In this document: positions 6,909-14,672 of the stretch, piece after piece
Layout of the letters: each line of letters starts with the position of its first letter
Position numbering within the stretch: the first letter of the stretch is position 1
DNA from: Streptomyces sedi
GTDB taxonomy: Bacteria; Actinomycetota; Actinomycetes; Streptomycetales; Streptomycetaceae
Length of the DNA: 64,000 nt
Reading direction: 5' to 3'
NCBI RefSeq assembly: GCF_006335015.1
Contig: NZ_VDGT01000002.1
Location: 124,001 to 188,000, forward strand
Program-made: the position numbers and the translations under genes
Notes under the pieces: generated by a model
What the model saw: the letters and a program-made list of their open reading frames with translations, nothing else
Told to the model about the DNA's origin: nothing
Databases searched by the model: none

Positions 6909-8630
6909 ATGGGCCACGGCCACCACCACGGACACGGTCACGACCACCACCACCCGCACCCGCACGGCGACTCCGGGAGCGGGAACCTGCCCGAGGCGCT
7001 CGACCTCACCGTCCCGGACGAGGAGTTGAGCCCCGGGCAGCTCTCCCGCCGCGGCGTGCTGCGCTCCGCCGGGCTGCTCGGCGCCGGCGTGGCCGGGGCC
7101 GGCCTGGTCACCGGCGCGACCGGCGCCCTCACCCCGGCCGCCGCCGCCGGCCAGGCGGGGCGCGGCGGCGGCCGGCCCGGGCGGCTGCGCTGGCTCGCCG
7201 GCGACCACCACATCCACACCCAGTTCAGCTCCGACGCCATGTACCGCGTCGAGGACCAGGTCCGCAACGGCTCGCGCCACGGCCTGGACTGGATGGTCAT
7301 CACCGACCACGGCAACGAGAACCACAGCCGCATCGGCGTCGAGAAGGTCAACCCCGAGATCCGCGCCGCCCGCGAGACCTACGACGACACCCTCGTCTTC
7401 CAGGGCCTGGAGTGGAACATCCCCTCCGCCGAGCACGGCACCGTCTTCGTCCACCCGGGCTCCGACGAGGTGCGGGTGCTCAAGCAGTTCGAGACGGACT
7501 ACGACGGCAGCGTCAACAACGCCAGCGGCAACTCACCGGCCAACGAGGCGCTCGCCATCGCCGGCCTGGACTTCCTCGCCGACCAGGTCCGCCGCCGCAC
7601 CGTCCGCGACGCGCTGATGCTGGCCAACCACCCCGCCCGCCAGGGCGTCGACTCCCCCCACGAGATCCGCGGCTGGCGCGACGCCCAGCCCCGGATCGCC
7701 GTCGGCTTCGAGGGCGCCCCCGGCCACCAGGCCGCCGGCATCCCCGCCCCGCACGGCCAGGGCAGCGGGCGCGGCTACTACACCGGCAGCCCCGGCCCCA
7801 ACTCGTTCCCCGGCTACCCGGCCGAGAGCTACCGCACGTGGGGCGGCTTCGACTGGATGACCGCCACCGTCGGCGGCCTCTGGGACAGCCTGCTCGCCGA
7901 GGGCAAGCCCTGGTGGATCACCGCCAACTCCGACTCCCACGTCAACTACGCCGACACCTCCACCCGCCCCGACGGCTCCGACTACGACCGCGACGGCTAC
8001 CACGGCGACCCGGTCTACGCCGGCGCCGGACTCAACCTCGGCGCGGGCGACTTCTGGCCCGGCCAGTACAGCCGCACCCACGTCGGCGCCCAGGACTTCT
8101 CCTACGCGGCCGTGATGGACGGCATCCGCGCCGGCCGCGTCTGGGTCGACCACGGCGGCCTGATCGCCGGCCTCGACGCCCAACTCAAGGGCGGCGGACG
8201 CTCGGTGACCCTCGGCGACACCCTGATGGTGCGGCGCGGCACCCGGGTCCAGCTCAAGCTGAAGATCGCCCTGGCCTCCGTCCCCAACTGGGCCAACTTC
8301 GTCCCCCGCCTCGCCCGCGTCGACGTCATCCGCGGCGCGGTGACCGGCGCCGTCTCCGACGCGGACTCCTTCCACGCCCCCGACACCCGGGTCGTGAAGT
8401 CCTGGGAGGTCGACCGCACGGAGGGCTCCGTCACCTTCACCTACGACCTCGGCAAGGTCGCCGACCCCTGCTACGTGCGCGTGCGCGGCACCGACGGCAA
8501 GCGCGTCCAGACCGGCCTCGGCGGCGCCGACGTCGACCCCCACGGCCCCGCCCTCGACGTCGAGGGCGACGCTGACCCGTGGGAGGACCTGTGGTTCTAC
8601 GCCAACCCGATGTGGGTCCTCCCCGAGTGA
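6909..8630 (+). CDS. Exported PHP-domain metal-dependent phosphoesterase-like protein
   Basis: The 573-residue protein starts with a His-rich tail (11 His in residues 3-19), then a twin-arginine signal SRRGVLRSAGLLGAG near residue 45 and an Ala-rich cleavage region. The mature part begins with the PHP signature GDHHIHTQFSSDA, followed by ITDHGNENH, LMLANHPARQG and ITANSDSHVNYAD, the scattered His/Asp ligands of a multinuclear metal site. Tat export suggests that the protein folds and loads metal in the cytoplasm. ATG at 6909 follows GGGGAG; the frame extends further upstream without a good site. The substrate is unknown, with phosphoesters likely from the fold. The last codons and downstream sequence are partly duplicated at 11314-11537. 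Confidence 0.8.
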   Translation: MGHGHHHGHGHDHHHPHPHGDSGSGNLPEALDLTVPDEELSPGQLSRRGVLRSAGLLGAGVAGAGLVTGATGALTPAAAAGQAGRGGGRPGRLRWLAGDHHIHTQFSSDAMYRVEDQVRNGSRHGLDWMVITDHGNENHSRIGVEKVNPEIRAARETYDDTLVFQGLEWNIPSAEHGTVFVHPGSDEVRVLKQFETDYDGSVNNASGNSPANEALAIAGLDFLADQVRRRTVRDALMLANHPARQGVDSPHEIRGWRDAQPRIAVGFEGAPGHQAAGIPAPHGQGSGRGYYTGSPGPNSFPGYPAESYRTWGGFDWMTATVGGLWDSLLAEGKPWWITANSDSHVNYADTSTRPDGSDYDRDGYHGDPVYAGAGLNLGAGDFWPGQYSRTHVGAQDFSYAAVMDGIRAGRVWVDHGGLIAGLDAQLKGGGRSVTLGDTLMVRRGTRVQLKLKIALASVPNWANFVPRLARVDVIRGAVTGAVSDADSFHAPDTRVVKSWEVDRTEGSVTFTYDLGKVADPCYVRVRGTDGKRVQTGLGGADVDPHGPALDVEGDADPWEDLWFYANPMWVLPE

Positions 8631-8760
8631 CCCCCTGACCCCCGGCCCGCCCGCCCGGCGCCCGCGGCCCGCGCCTCGCGCCTCGCGGGGGCGGGGGGCG
8701 GGGGGTCGCCGACGGGCCGGTCCCGAACGTTCCGGCGTCGGCGTGGTCCGCCTTCGTGGA
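8601..8760. repeat. Left copy of a split direct repeat (PHP gene end and downstream)
   Basis: The last about 30 bp of the PHP gene (around ACCCGATGTGGGTCCT) and the block 8704-8760 (starting GGTCGCCGACGGGCCGGTCC) recur in the same order and orientation at 11314-11344 and 11481-11537. The second block has only a few changes over 57 bp. The two copies bracket the accessory genes at 8822-11289. Confidence 0.75.
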
Positions 8761-8821
8761 ACGCGTCAAGCGGTGAACTGGCGCGCCGCCAACGAGGAAC
8801 TGCCTCCCACCGGACCGCGTA

Positions 8822-9199
8822 CTACGGCCGGCCGTGGCCCGTCCGTCGCTCGATCGACTCGAAGATGTCGGCATCCACCTCGCGCTGCCACTCCGGGAGT
8901 TCCGCCCAGTCGGCGACGTAGCCCGGCTTCGGCGCCTCGAAGTGTCGGTGGATCTGCGCGATCCAGCAGAGCGCCACGAAGCGGCCCTTCTGCTCCCGGT
9001 TCAGCCGGATCGCGTGGCCCTCGCTGGCCGCCAGGAAATCCTCGACCTGTCGGCAGACAGCAGCCGCCGCCTGCCGTTCCCATTCCGGGGTCTCGTCCCA
9101 TGGGGCGATGTAGCCGGGCTTCGGCGTGCCCCCGGGGTAGTGGCGCTTGACGCCCTCGATCCAGGCGTTCCGGAAGGTGCGTCCCTGCTCGTCGGACAT
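8822..9199 (-). CDS. Small hypothetical protein with two internal PKPGY...PEWER/PEWQRE repeats
   Basis: The 125-residue protein contains the same module twice. PKPGYIAPWDETPEWERQ occurs near residue 20 and PKPGYVADWAELPEWQRE near residue 90, linked by a helical part with LNREQKGRFVALCWIAQ. The arrangement is common in small Streptomyces proteins found near accessory genes; no enzyme function is assigned. ATG at 9199 is chosen because the duplicated domain begins directly; a purine-rich AGAGAGGACCCC site precedes it. It has no operon partner and points away from the Imm11-like genes. RyR-type small-molecule or nucleotide binding is possible but not demonstrated. Confidence 0.65.
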   Translation of the reverse strand: MSDEQGRTFRNAWIEGVKRHYPGGTPKPGYIAPWDETPEWERQAAAAVCRQVEDFLAASEGHAIRLNREQKGRFVALCWIAQIHRHFEAPKPGYVADWAELPEWQREVDADIFESIERRTGHGRP

Positions 9200-9496
9200 G
9201 AGTGGTGGGGTCCTCTCTCGGGCTAGCTTGCGGTGGTCAGCGTGTCGATGTCCTGGCACAGATCGGAAATACGGCGATCCCGCGTCATCGGCGACAGGTG
9301 CACCGCGTTTCTGTGAGCGGCCGATTGGCTCGGCATGCGCCGCCCGGCGGGTCGTGTCGTCGTGTGCCGCGCAGGCGGCGCGCGTCGAGGCGCTGCCCAA
9401 GAGGACATCAGGGACCGTCAGGAGGTAGGTAGCGGTGCGCACGGCCGCCCGGTCTTCCATGGCTCACCCGGAGGGTCGGCAGCGAGGCGTACCAGG

Positions 9497-9547
9497 GGTG
9501 GCGCCACCTGCCATTGGGGTACCCCAAAACCCCTTTCGGGGTACCCC
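9497..9547. promoter_or_regulatory. Cluster of three perfect palindromes in a non-coding gap
   Basis: GGTGGCGCCACC (9497-9508) is followed by two copies of the 10-bp palindrome GGGGTACCCC (9516-9525 and 9538-9547), 22 bp apart centre to centre, about two helical turns. The 513-bp gap 9200-9712 has no convincing gene. This looks like a multi-site operator for a dimeric regulator, perhaps for the divergent genes at 9199 and 9713. The regulator is unknown. Confidence 0.5.
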
Positions 9548-9712
9548 GTTCCCTGTGTCGCGCTGACGTTTGCCTCGGCCGTGGGCGATTCGGGCAGGTG
9601 CCGAGGTGATGCGTCTATGTCGTGTGGGCGACGAAGTAACCTCCGGGGTGCGAGTAATGACGATTGACCAAGTGGCCAGCGGCACACCGCACCCGAGTGC
9701 GTTTTGGACTGC

Positions 9713-10315
9713 ATGATGACCGAGAACGATCCGCGGGAAGTCGCCGTGTACCGGCTGATGCCGAGCAGGCGTGACATCAGAGCGGTGCTTCTCGACGAGT
9801 CACACACCCAGCTCAAGCGCTGGGCCTTCCACGGTCCGCCGGAGGAGCGCCCGGACCACTTCGGCGCGGAGTGGCTGGGCGAGCGGCGGTGGCCGAAAGC
9901 GGAGTTCCCGTCCACCTTTCCTGACGCACCGGTGTTCGGTCCGAGGTTGGTGGAGGCGTTCGGTGCGGAGTTGGAGGCGGCGGGCACGTTGTTGCCGTTG
10001 ACGATCACGGACGGCGGCGCGGCGGTTGATGAGGACTACCGGGTGTACGTGGTGGACGAGGTGGTGGACTGCGTCGACACGGTGGCGTCGTCCCGACCTG
10101 GTCCACTGGGAGAGATGGACCGTACGGTGTTCCGTCTCGACGCCCTGCCGACGCATCTCCCGGCGTTCCGCGTGCCGGAGTTTCGGATGGGGATCTACTG
10201 GAACGGGTGGATGGTCGACCGTTTGAAGGAGCTTCTCGGTGACGCCCTGGAGGCTCGTCTGGCCTGGTCGAACGTGCCGGGTCGCCGCCCGCACCGGTAT
10301 GTGTGGGGCGTCTGA
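9713..10315 (+). CDS. Imm11-like (DUF1629-type) immunity protein, copy 1
   Basis: The protein of about 200 residues is close to its neighbour at 10687-11289. Shared blocks are YRLMPSRRDIR, FPSTFPDAPV, LLPLTITDGGA, DEDYRV, VDCVD, the tail YWNGWMVDRLK and RPHRYVWGV. The pattern Y-V-x-x-VDCVD-x-x-x-S and the end resemble the DUF1629/Imm11 family, immunity proteins of polymorphic toxin systems. The match is moderate and made by eye. No toxin gene is seen beside it. The start could be ATG at 9713 or 9716; 9716 aligns best with the paralogue. No strong ribosome site is visible. Orphan immunity genes can protect against toxins of neighbouring strains. Confidence 0.6.
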   Translation: MMTENDPREVAVYRLMPSRRDIRAVLLDESHTQLKRWAFHGPPEERPDHFGAEWLGERRWPKAEFPSTFPDAPVFGPRLVEAFGAELEAAGTLLPLTITDGGAAVDEDYRVYVVDEVVDCVDTVASSRPGPLGEMDRTVFRLDALPTHLPAFRVPEFRMGIYWNGWMVDRLKELLGDALEARLAWSNVPGRRPHRYVWGV

Positions 10316-10686
10316 GCGGCGATGCCCGGGGCGCCTGCGCGCCGCGCGGCGCTCCGAGATGCTGTGGCCCAACCGGATGTGGAACGTTGCCGCGTGACCT
10401 TCGGTGCACTTCCGTCGGAACTCCGCCCAGGCTGAGCTTGCGCCGCCGGCGAACGCGGGCGAGCCGTGGAGGCTTCGGATGGGAGCTGCCACGGCCTGCC
10501 TGACGATCTCGCGGCCGAGAGCAGGGACTCCCGTACACCGCCCTCGCGCCGTACCCTTCCACGGAGTTGGCCGGAGCGCCGGCCCGGGGATACGGCGGAA
10601 TCGGTGCGCGTTCCACCTTCCCTGCCGCCACGGCGTGGGCATCGAGGCCGCCAACGACATGCCCCGAGTGGGTAGGGGACCGTGTG
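10316..10686. other. Non-coding gap between the two Imm11-like copies
   Basis: The 371 bp hold no convincing gene. The first 24 bp after the stop (CTGAGCGGCGATGCCCGG...GCGCCT) recur after copy 2 at 11286-11310, marking the end of the duplicated unit. A short frame reading MLWPNRMWNVAA ends at about 10397 and may be the tail of a decayed gene. This identification is weak. Confidence 0.4.
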
Positions 10687-11289
10687 ATGACCGACAACGA
10701 ACCGCAGCGGGAGTGCGCCGTGTACCGGCTGATGCCGAGCAGGCGTGACATCAGAGGCGTGCTCTTCGACGAGGGCCTCGTCCAGCTGAAGCGGTGGGAG
10801 ATCTACGGGCCGCCGGTGGTCCCGCCCGAGTGGTTCGGGGCGCGGTGGCAGGGGGAACGGAGCTGGCCCAAGGCCGCGTTTCCCTCCACCTTTCCTGACG
10901 CCCCGGTGCTCAGCTCCTTGCTCGTCGAGCGGTTCGGGGCGGAGTGGGAGTCGGCGGGTCGGCTGTTGCCGTTGACGATCACGGATGGCGGCGCGGTGGT
11001 GGACGAGGACTACCGTGTGTGGAGGGTGGACGAGATGGTCGACTGCGTCGACACTGCCGCTTCGTCCCGGCCCAACGCGGGGGGCGAGATGGCCCGCACG
11101 GTGTTCCGCGCGGACGCCCTCCCCGTGCGGTTGCCAGCCTTTCGCGTCCCGCAGGCCCCGACGTGTGTCTACTGGAACGGGTGGATGGTCGACCGTCTGA
11201 AGGGGCTTCTCGGTGACGACCTGGAGGCTCGGCTGGCCTGGTCGAACGTGCCGGGTCGCCGCCCGCACCGGTATGTGTGGGGCGTCTGA
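10687..11289 (+). CDS. Imm11-like (DUF1629-type) immunity protein, copy 2
   Basis: The 200-residue protein is the tandem paralogue of 9713-10315, with an almost identical last 36 residues and clear divergence in the middle (RPNAGGEMARTVFRADALPVRL against RPGPLGEMDRTVF...). Divergence focused in the core with conserved ends is typical of immunity genes selected against different toxin variants. The ATG at 10687 is preceded by GTG at 10684 and by AGGGGACC. It is not adjacent to a toxin gene. The split direct repeat begins 25 bp after its stop codon. Confidence 0.6.
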   Translation: MTDNEPQRECAVYRLMPSRRDIRGVLFDEGLVQLKRWEIYGPPVVPPEWFGARWQGERSWPKAAFPSTFPDAPVLSSLLVERFGAEWESAGRLLPLTITDGGAVVDEDYRVWRVDEMVDCVDTAASSRPNAGGEMARTVFRADALPVRLPAFRVPQAPTCVYWNGWMVDRLKGLLGDDLEARLAWSNVPGRRPHRYVWGV

Positions 11290-11313
11290 GCGGCGATGCC
11301 CGGTGCGCCTCCA

Positions 11314-11537
11314 TGCCGACCCGATGTGGGTCCTCTCCGAGTGATCTTCTGACACCCGGCCGCCCTCCGCCCCGCGTCCGCGCGTCCGCGGGGCGCGGGG
11401 GGACGCCTCACGAGGCCGAGCGGCGCGTGCGTGGAAGTTCGGGACGATGTTCCCGGCGCCGTCCCCGTTCGTGGCAGCAAGGTCGCCGACGGGCCGGTCC
11501 TGAGCGTTTCGGCGTCGGCGTGGTCTGCCTTCGTGGA
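11314..11537. repeat. Right copy of the split direct repeat
   Basis: 11314-11344 repeats the PHP gene's last codons including GAGTGA, and 11481-11537 repeats 8704-8760. Between them the copies differ. No gene is evident in the 364-bp gap 11290-11653. The arrangement suggests a decayed duplicate of the PHP gene end, or a duplication made when the island entered. Confidence 0.72.
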
Positions 11538-11653
11538 GCTACTGGCGCCGTCTGCCTCCGCCGAGGGGCACCCGTGGTGGAGGTTTCTCTCTGTCGGGCC
11601 CGCGTGCGACTGGGTCCGCGTGCGACGCGGTCTCCTGGCGGGCCGCCGACGGT

Positions 11654-12151
11654 TCAACCCCCGTCCGCCTCCGGCAGCGCCGCCTCGTAGGCCGTGAACG
11701 CCTGGACCACGGCGCGTCGTTCGGTCGGTGACAGGGGGGACAGCGCCGCGTGCCAGGCGCGGGCGCCGGGGGCCAGCCACTGTTCCAGGGCCGGCCGCGC
11801 CGCATCCGGGATGCTGACGATTCGTCGGCGGCGGTCGTTCTCGTCCTCGCGGCGGTCGAGCACGCCCTTCCGGCTGAGTTCGCCGACCAGCAGGCTGGCC
11901 GTGGTGGGGGCCACCTCCAGGTGGTCGGCCAGTTCGCGGACGGTCATCGGGCCGTCGAGCAGCAGGAACGACAGCAGCGAGAGGTGGCGTGGGGCGAGGG
12001 CCATCTCCCGTAGCGCCTCGGGGATTTCGAGTCGTTTGATCCGGCCGACGGCGCGCGGCATCACCAGCAGCAGGGTGCGGATGGCGTCGTCGAGCCCTTC
12101 GGCGTCGTCGGGGTCGCCGGGAACGGGATGGACGGGAGGCGTCGCGGGCAT
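11654..12151 (-). CDS. MarR-family regulator
   Basis: The 165-residue protein has the MarR winged helix: LAPRHLSLLSFLLLDGPMTVRELADHLEVAPTTASLLVGELSRKGVLDRR, then the wing DENDRRRRIVSI and a C-terminal dimer helix. The ATG at 12151 is chosen over 12295 because the latter would run through the divergent tautomerase gene and the shared promoter. The gene is divergent from the tautomerase gene at 12219, separated by 67 bp containing short AAGC/GCTT palindromes. Control of that enzyme by an aromatic or electrophilic ligand is plausible but inferred. Confidence 0.85.
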   Translation of the reverse strand: MPATPPVHPVPGDPDDAEGLDDAIRTLLLVMPRAVGRIKRLEIPEALREMALAPRHLSLLSFLLLDGPMTVRELADHLEVAPTTASLLVGELSRKGVLDRREDENDRRRRIVSIPDAARPALEQWLAPGARAWHAALSPLSPTERRAVVQAFTAYEAALPEADGG

Positions 12152-12200
12152 TAGGTTTGCTTCCAAAGCTGTTTTGTTTAGCAGGGTATCGGACCCTGCT
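12152..12200. promoter_or_regulatory. AT-rich divergent promoter with a GCTTtccAAAGC-type dyad
   Basis: The 67-bp gap between the MarR and tautomerase genes is unusually AT-rich. It contains GCTTCCAAAGC near 12159-12169 and TTTTGTTTAGCA next to it. MarR proteins normally bind such dyads in the shared promoter of divergent gene pairs. The exact operator cannot be fixed by eye. Confidence 0.45.
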
Positions 12201-12218
12201 TCGGCGACTGGAGGACCC

Positions 12219-12608
12219 ATGCCGCACTGCACCGTAACCCTCGCCGAGGAACTCCTCGATGGCACCGTCGAGCGGCGGTTGGTCGACGGGATCACCGACG
12301 CGGTGGTCTCCGTCTACGGCGACTGGGCCCGCCCGTTGGTGGTCATCGCCCTCCGCGGGGTGCCGACCGAACGGTTCGCCGTCGGCGGCGAGCTCGGCGT
12401 CGCGCCGGCGCCCGACGTGCTGCTGCACAGCAGGGCCGGGGCGTTCACGCGGTTTCCGGACGCCGCCGAACGGTTGGCCGTCGCGCTCACGGACGCGGTC
12501 GCCGCCGTGTTCGGCGACGTGCCGCGCGAGGGCATCACCGTCAACCTGGTGGGTTTCGCCGACGACCGTTCGGCCGTCGGCGGCGTGCTGTTCTCGGCCG
12601 CCGCGTAG
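12219..12608 (+). CDS. Tautomerase-superfamily enzyme
   Basis: The 129-residue protein begins MPHCTVTL. Removal of Met leaves the N-terminal Pro that is the catalytic base of 4-oxalocrotonate tautomerases and their relatives. Two beta-alpha-beta halves can be seen (residues 1-60 and 65-129), as in the longer cis-CaaD/MSAD-type members, each containing a VSVYGDWA or VAAVFGDVP helix end. GGAGGAC precedes the ATG. The enzyme would act in the cytosol on an enol or halo-acid substrate. It is divergent from a MarR gene that probably controls it. The substrate is unknown. Confidence 0.78.
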   Translation: MPHCTVTLAEELLDGTVERRLVDGITDAVVSVYGDWARPLVVIALRGVPTERFAVGGELGVAPAPDVLLHSRAGAFTRFPDAAERLAVALTDAVAAVFGDVPREGITVNLVGFADDRSAVGGVLFSAAA

Positions 12609-12623
12609 GCGTTCCGCGTCGCC

Positions 12624-12649
12624 GTGTCGTGGCGCCGTGTCGTGGCGCC
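12624..12649. repeat. Two tandem copies of GTGTCGTGGCGCC
   Basis: A 13-bp unit is repeated perfectly in the 67-bp gap between the convergent tautomerase and MerR genes. It carries no clear hairpin of its own. Slippage is the simplest explanation. Confidence 0.6.
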
Positions 12650-12675
12650 GCGACCCGTCCGGCCCGGGTGGGCCG

Positions 12676-13377
12676 TCATGACAGGCGGCGCACCAACTCC
12701 CGCTGCCGCTCGTTCAGGTCACGCTCGGCCAGGGTGAGGACGAGCCGGTTCCGCTCCTCGGGAACGGGCGGCAGGTCGCTGGGGAGCGCCGCGACGAGCC
12801 GCCGCACCTCGTCGGCGAGCGCGTCCAGCGCGCTGTCGGGGGACGACTCGTCGATGGCGTCGAACCGCTTCTGCAACGAGACCAGGGCCGCCCGGGACTC
12901 CGGCGTCAGCAGCGCGTCGGCCAGCGGGTCGGCCTGCGGCACGTCCGCGTAGAGATGGGCGATCAGGGTCGCGAGGGGAATGTCGGTGGGCCTGACGGTG
13001 AGGGCGGCGGCCAGTCTCGACAGGCCGACGTGGCGCCCCGACCGGGCCTGGGCGAGCCGCCTGCGCTGCTCGGTGAGCGCGGCGATCCGCGCCTCCAGGG
13101 CCCGGTCGACCTCGTCGAGCACCTCCTCGGCGGATCCGGACCCGGACCCGGACCCGGCCCCGGCCCCGGAGTCGGCGACCACGCCCGCGGCCTGTGTCAG
13201 CGACAGGCCGGAGGCGGTGAGCTGCCGGATCCGCAGCAACGCCACCAGGTGGTCGACGGTGTAGTCCCCGTAGCCGTTGGACCGTCGCGGCGGCGCCGGA
13301 AGGGCCCCGACCTGGTGGTAGTAGCGGACGGTCCGCACCGTGACCCCGGCGAGTTCCGCCAGCTCCCCGACGCGCAT
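12676..13377 (-). CDS. MerR-family regulator with a Gly/Ser linker
   Basis: The 233-residue protein has the MerR DNA-binding domain at its N-terminus (MRVGELAELAGVTVRTVRYYHQVGALP, then RRSNGYGDY and LLRIRQLTASGLSL). A Gly/Ser/Ala-only stretch (about residues 69-85), a coiled-coil dimer helix and a C-terminal helical ligand domain follow. Its ATG overlaps the stop of the MFS gene by one base (TGATG), so the two are translated as a pair. It should regulate that exporter. The protein at 16079-16855 has the same layout and is probably a distant paralogue. Confidence 0.85.
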   Translation of the reverse strand: MRVGELAELAGVTVRTVRYYHQVGALPAPPRRSNGYGDYTVDHLVALLRIRQLTASGLSLTQAAGVVADSGAGAGSGSGSGSAEEVLDEVDRALEARIAALTEQRRRLAQARSGRHVGLSRLAAALTVRPTDIPLATLIAHLYADVPQADPLADALLTPESRAALVSLQKRFDAIDESSPDSALDALADEVRRLVAALPSDLPPVPEERNRLVLTLAERDLNERQRELVRRLS

Positions 13378-14588
13378 CAGGCCGGTTCCTGTCCCAGCCG
13401 GCGGATGTTCGGGCTGAGCAGCGCGGCGGTGGCCGCGGCGATCCACAGCGCGGCCAGACACGTCGTGACCAGGTGGAGGCCGCCGGCCTCGATGAGCAGG
13501 GCGGCGCCGCCGATGCCCGCCGCGGGGACCAGCGTCATGATGGCGTTCTGGGCGCCCAGCACCTTGCCGCGTCGGGACTCGTCGACGTTCTCGACGAAGG
13601 TCAACCCGACCACCGCGTTCATACAGCCACCTCCGAGCCCCGCGATCGCCGCGCCGGCGAAGACCGACCACACGGGGCCCAGTATGCCGACGACGGCGAA
13701 GCCGACCGCCAGGACGGCGAGCCCGGTGGTGAACCAGGTCCGGCGCGGCACGCGGTGGCCCAGGGTGGCGAACAGGCTGCCGCCGACGAGCAGGCCCGCG
13801 GCGAGCGAGCTGAGGACGAAGCCGACGTACTGGGGCTCGTCCCGGAACGCGAAGTGCACCGGGATCACCATCCCCTGCGTGGCGGCCAGCACCACCGCCA
13901 GTGTCACCCCCAGCAGGACCATTCCGCGCAGCAGCGGCGAACGGAAGAGGATCACCAGGCCGTCGAACACGGCTCCGGCGCGCCCCGCCTCGGTCTCGTC
14001 GCCGCCCTCGCGTCGATGCGCGGTCGCCCGCGCGGGGATGGCGAGGGTGAGCAGGGCCGCCAGCGCCGCCGTGCCGGAGGTGATCCACAGCACGGTCACC
14101 GGTGCCAGCGCGGCGACGAGTACGCCCGCGACCGCGGGACCGAGCAGCAGCGACACCCCGCCCAGCGACTCCCGCAGGCCGATGAGCCGCGCGGGGGGCG
14201 TTTCGGCGGCCTCGGCGATCGCGGGAAGCATCGCCTCCCGGGCGGTGATGCCGGGCACGTCCCCGAAGGAGTTCAGGACGGCCACCGCGATGAACCACCC
14301 CAGGTTCAGCCCGACCGTGAGGTCGACGATCGGCAGGACGAGCAACGCCGCGGCCGAGATCACGTCGGAGAGGACCGCTGCGGTGCGGCGGTTGATCCGG
14401 TCGATGAGGGAGCCCATCAGCAGGCCCGCGACGGCGGCGGGGACCGCGGCGGCTGCCGCGACGACCCCGGCGCCGAGCGGGCTGCCGGTGGTGAACAGCA
14501 CCAGCAGGGGAAGGGCGATCCCGGTGACCGAGTTGCCCAGCATCGACACGCCGAACGAGGACAGGTAGAAAAAGGCGATCCTGGTCAT
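13377..14588 (-). CDS. MFS transporter (macrolide/siderophore-exporter-like)
   Basis: The 403-residue protein has about 12 hydrophobic segments and the MFS loop signature GSLIDRINRRTAAVLSD after the second one. Its start (FFYLSSFGVSMLGNSVTGIALPLLVL) resembles the enterobactin-exporter/macrolide-efflux group. It is co-translated with the MerR gene downstream. No ribosome site precedes the ATG, and a promoter-like element ends about 7 bp upstream, so the mRNA may be leaderless. Drug or metabolite efflux is the likely role; the substrate is unknown. Confidence 0.85.
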   Translation of the reverse strand: MTRIAFFYLSSFGVSMLGNSVTGIALPLLVLFTTGSPLGAGVVAAAAAVPAAVAGLLMGSLIDRINRRTAAVLSDVISAAALLVLPIVDLTVGLNLGWFIAVAVLNSFGDVPGITAREAMLPAIAEAAETPPARLIGLRESLGGVSLLLGPAVAGVLVAALAPVTVLWITSGTAALAALLTLAIPARATAHRREGGDETEAGRAGAVFDGLVILFRSPLLRGMVLLGVTLAVVLAATQGMVIPVHFAFRDEPQYVGFVLSSLAAGLLVGGSLFATLGHRVPRRTWFTTGLAVLAVGFAVVGILGPVWSVFAGAAIAGLGGGCMNAVVGLTFVENVDESRRGKVLGAQNAIMTLVPAAGIGGAALLIEAGGLHLVTTCLAALWIAAATAALLSPNIRRLGQEPA

Positions 14589-14594
14589 GCGGCC

Positions 14595-14626
14595 AGCTCA
14601 AACCGTGACGTCGCGTCGTGGTCAAG
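14595..14626 (-). promoter_or_regulatory. MerR-type promoter with inverted TTGACC / GGTTTGA elements
   Basis: On the minus strand CTTGACC (14626-14620) and GGTTTGA (14604-14598) form an inverted pair. Taking TTGACC as -35 gives a 19-bp spacer to TGAGCT (14600-14595), the overlong spacing that MerR proteins untwist. Transcription would begin at or next to the ATG at 14588. The assignment rests on pattern only. Confidence 0.45.
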
Positions 14627-14672
14627 CGCCGGCCGTCGCGTTCCTCGTCCGGACGGCGCGGCCGGGGCGTCC

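Noticed and set aside
8600..11540. An integrated plasmid or prophage
   Set aside because: No integrase, replication or transfer gene and no tRNA-end attachment repeat is visible; only a partial direct repeat supports mobility.
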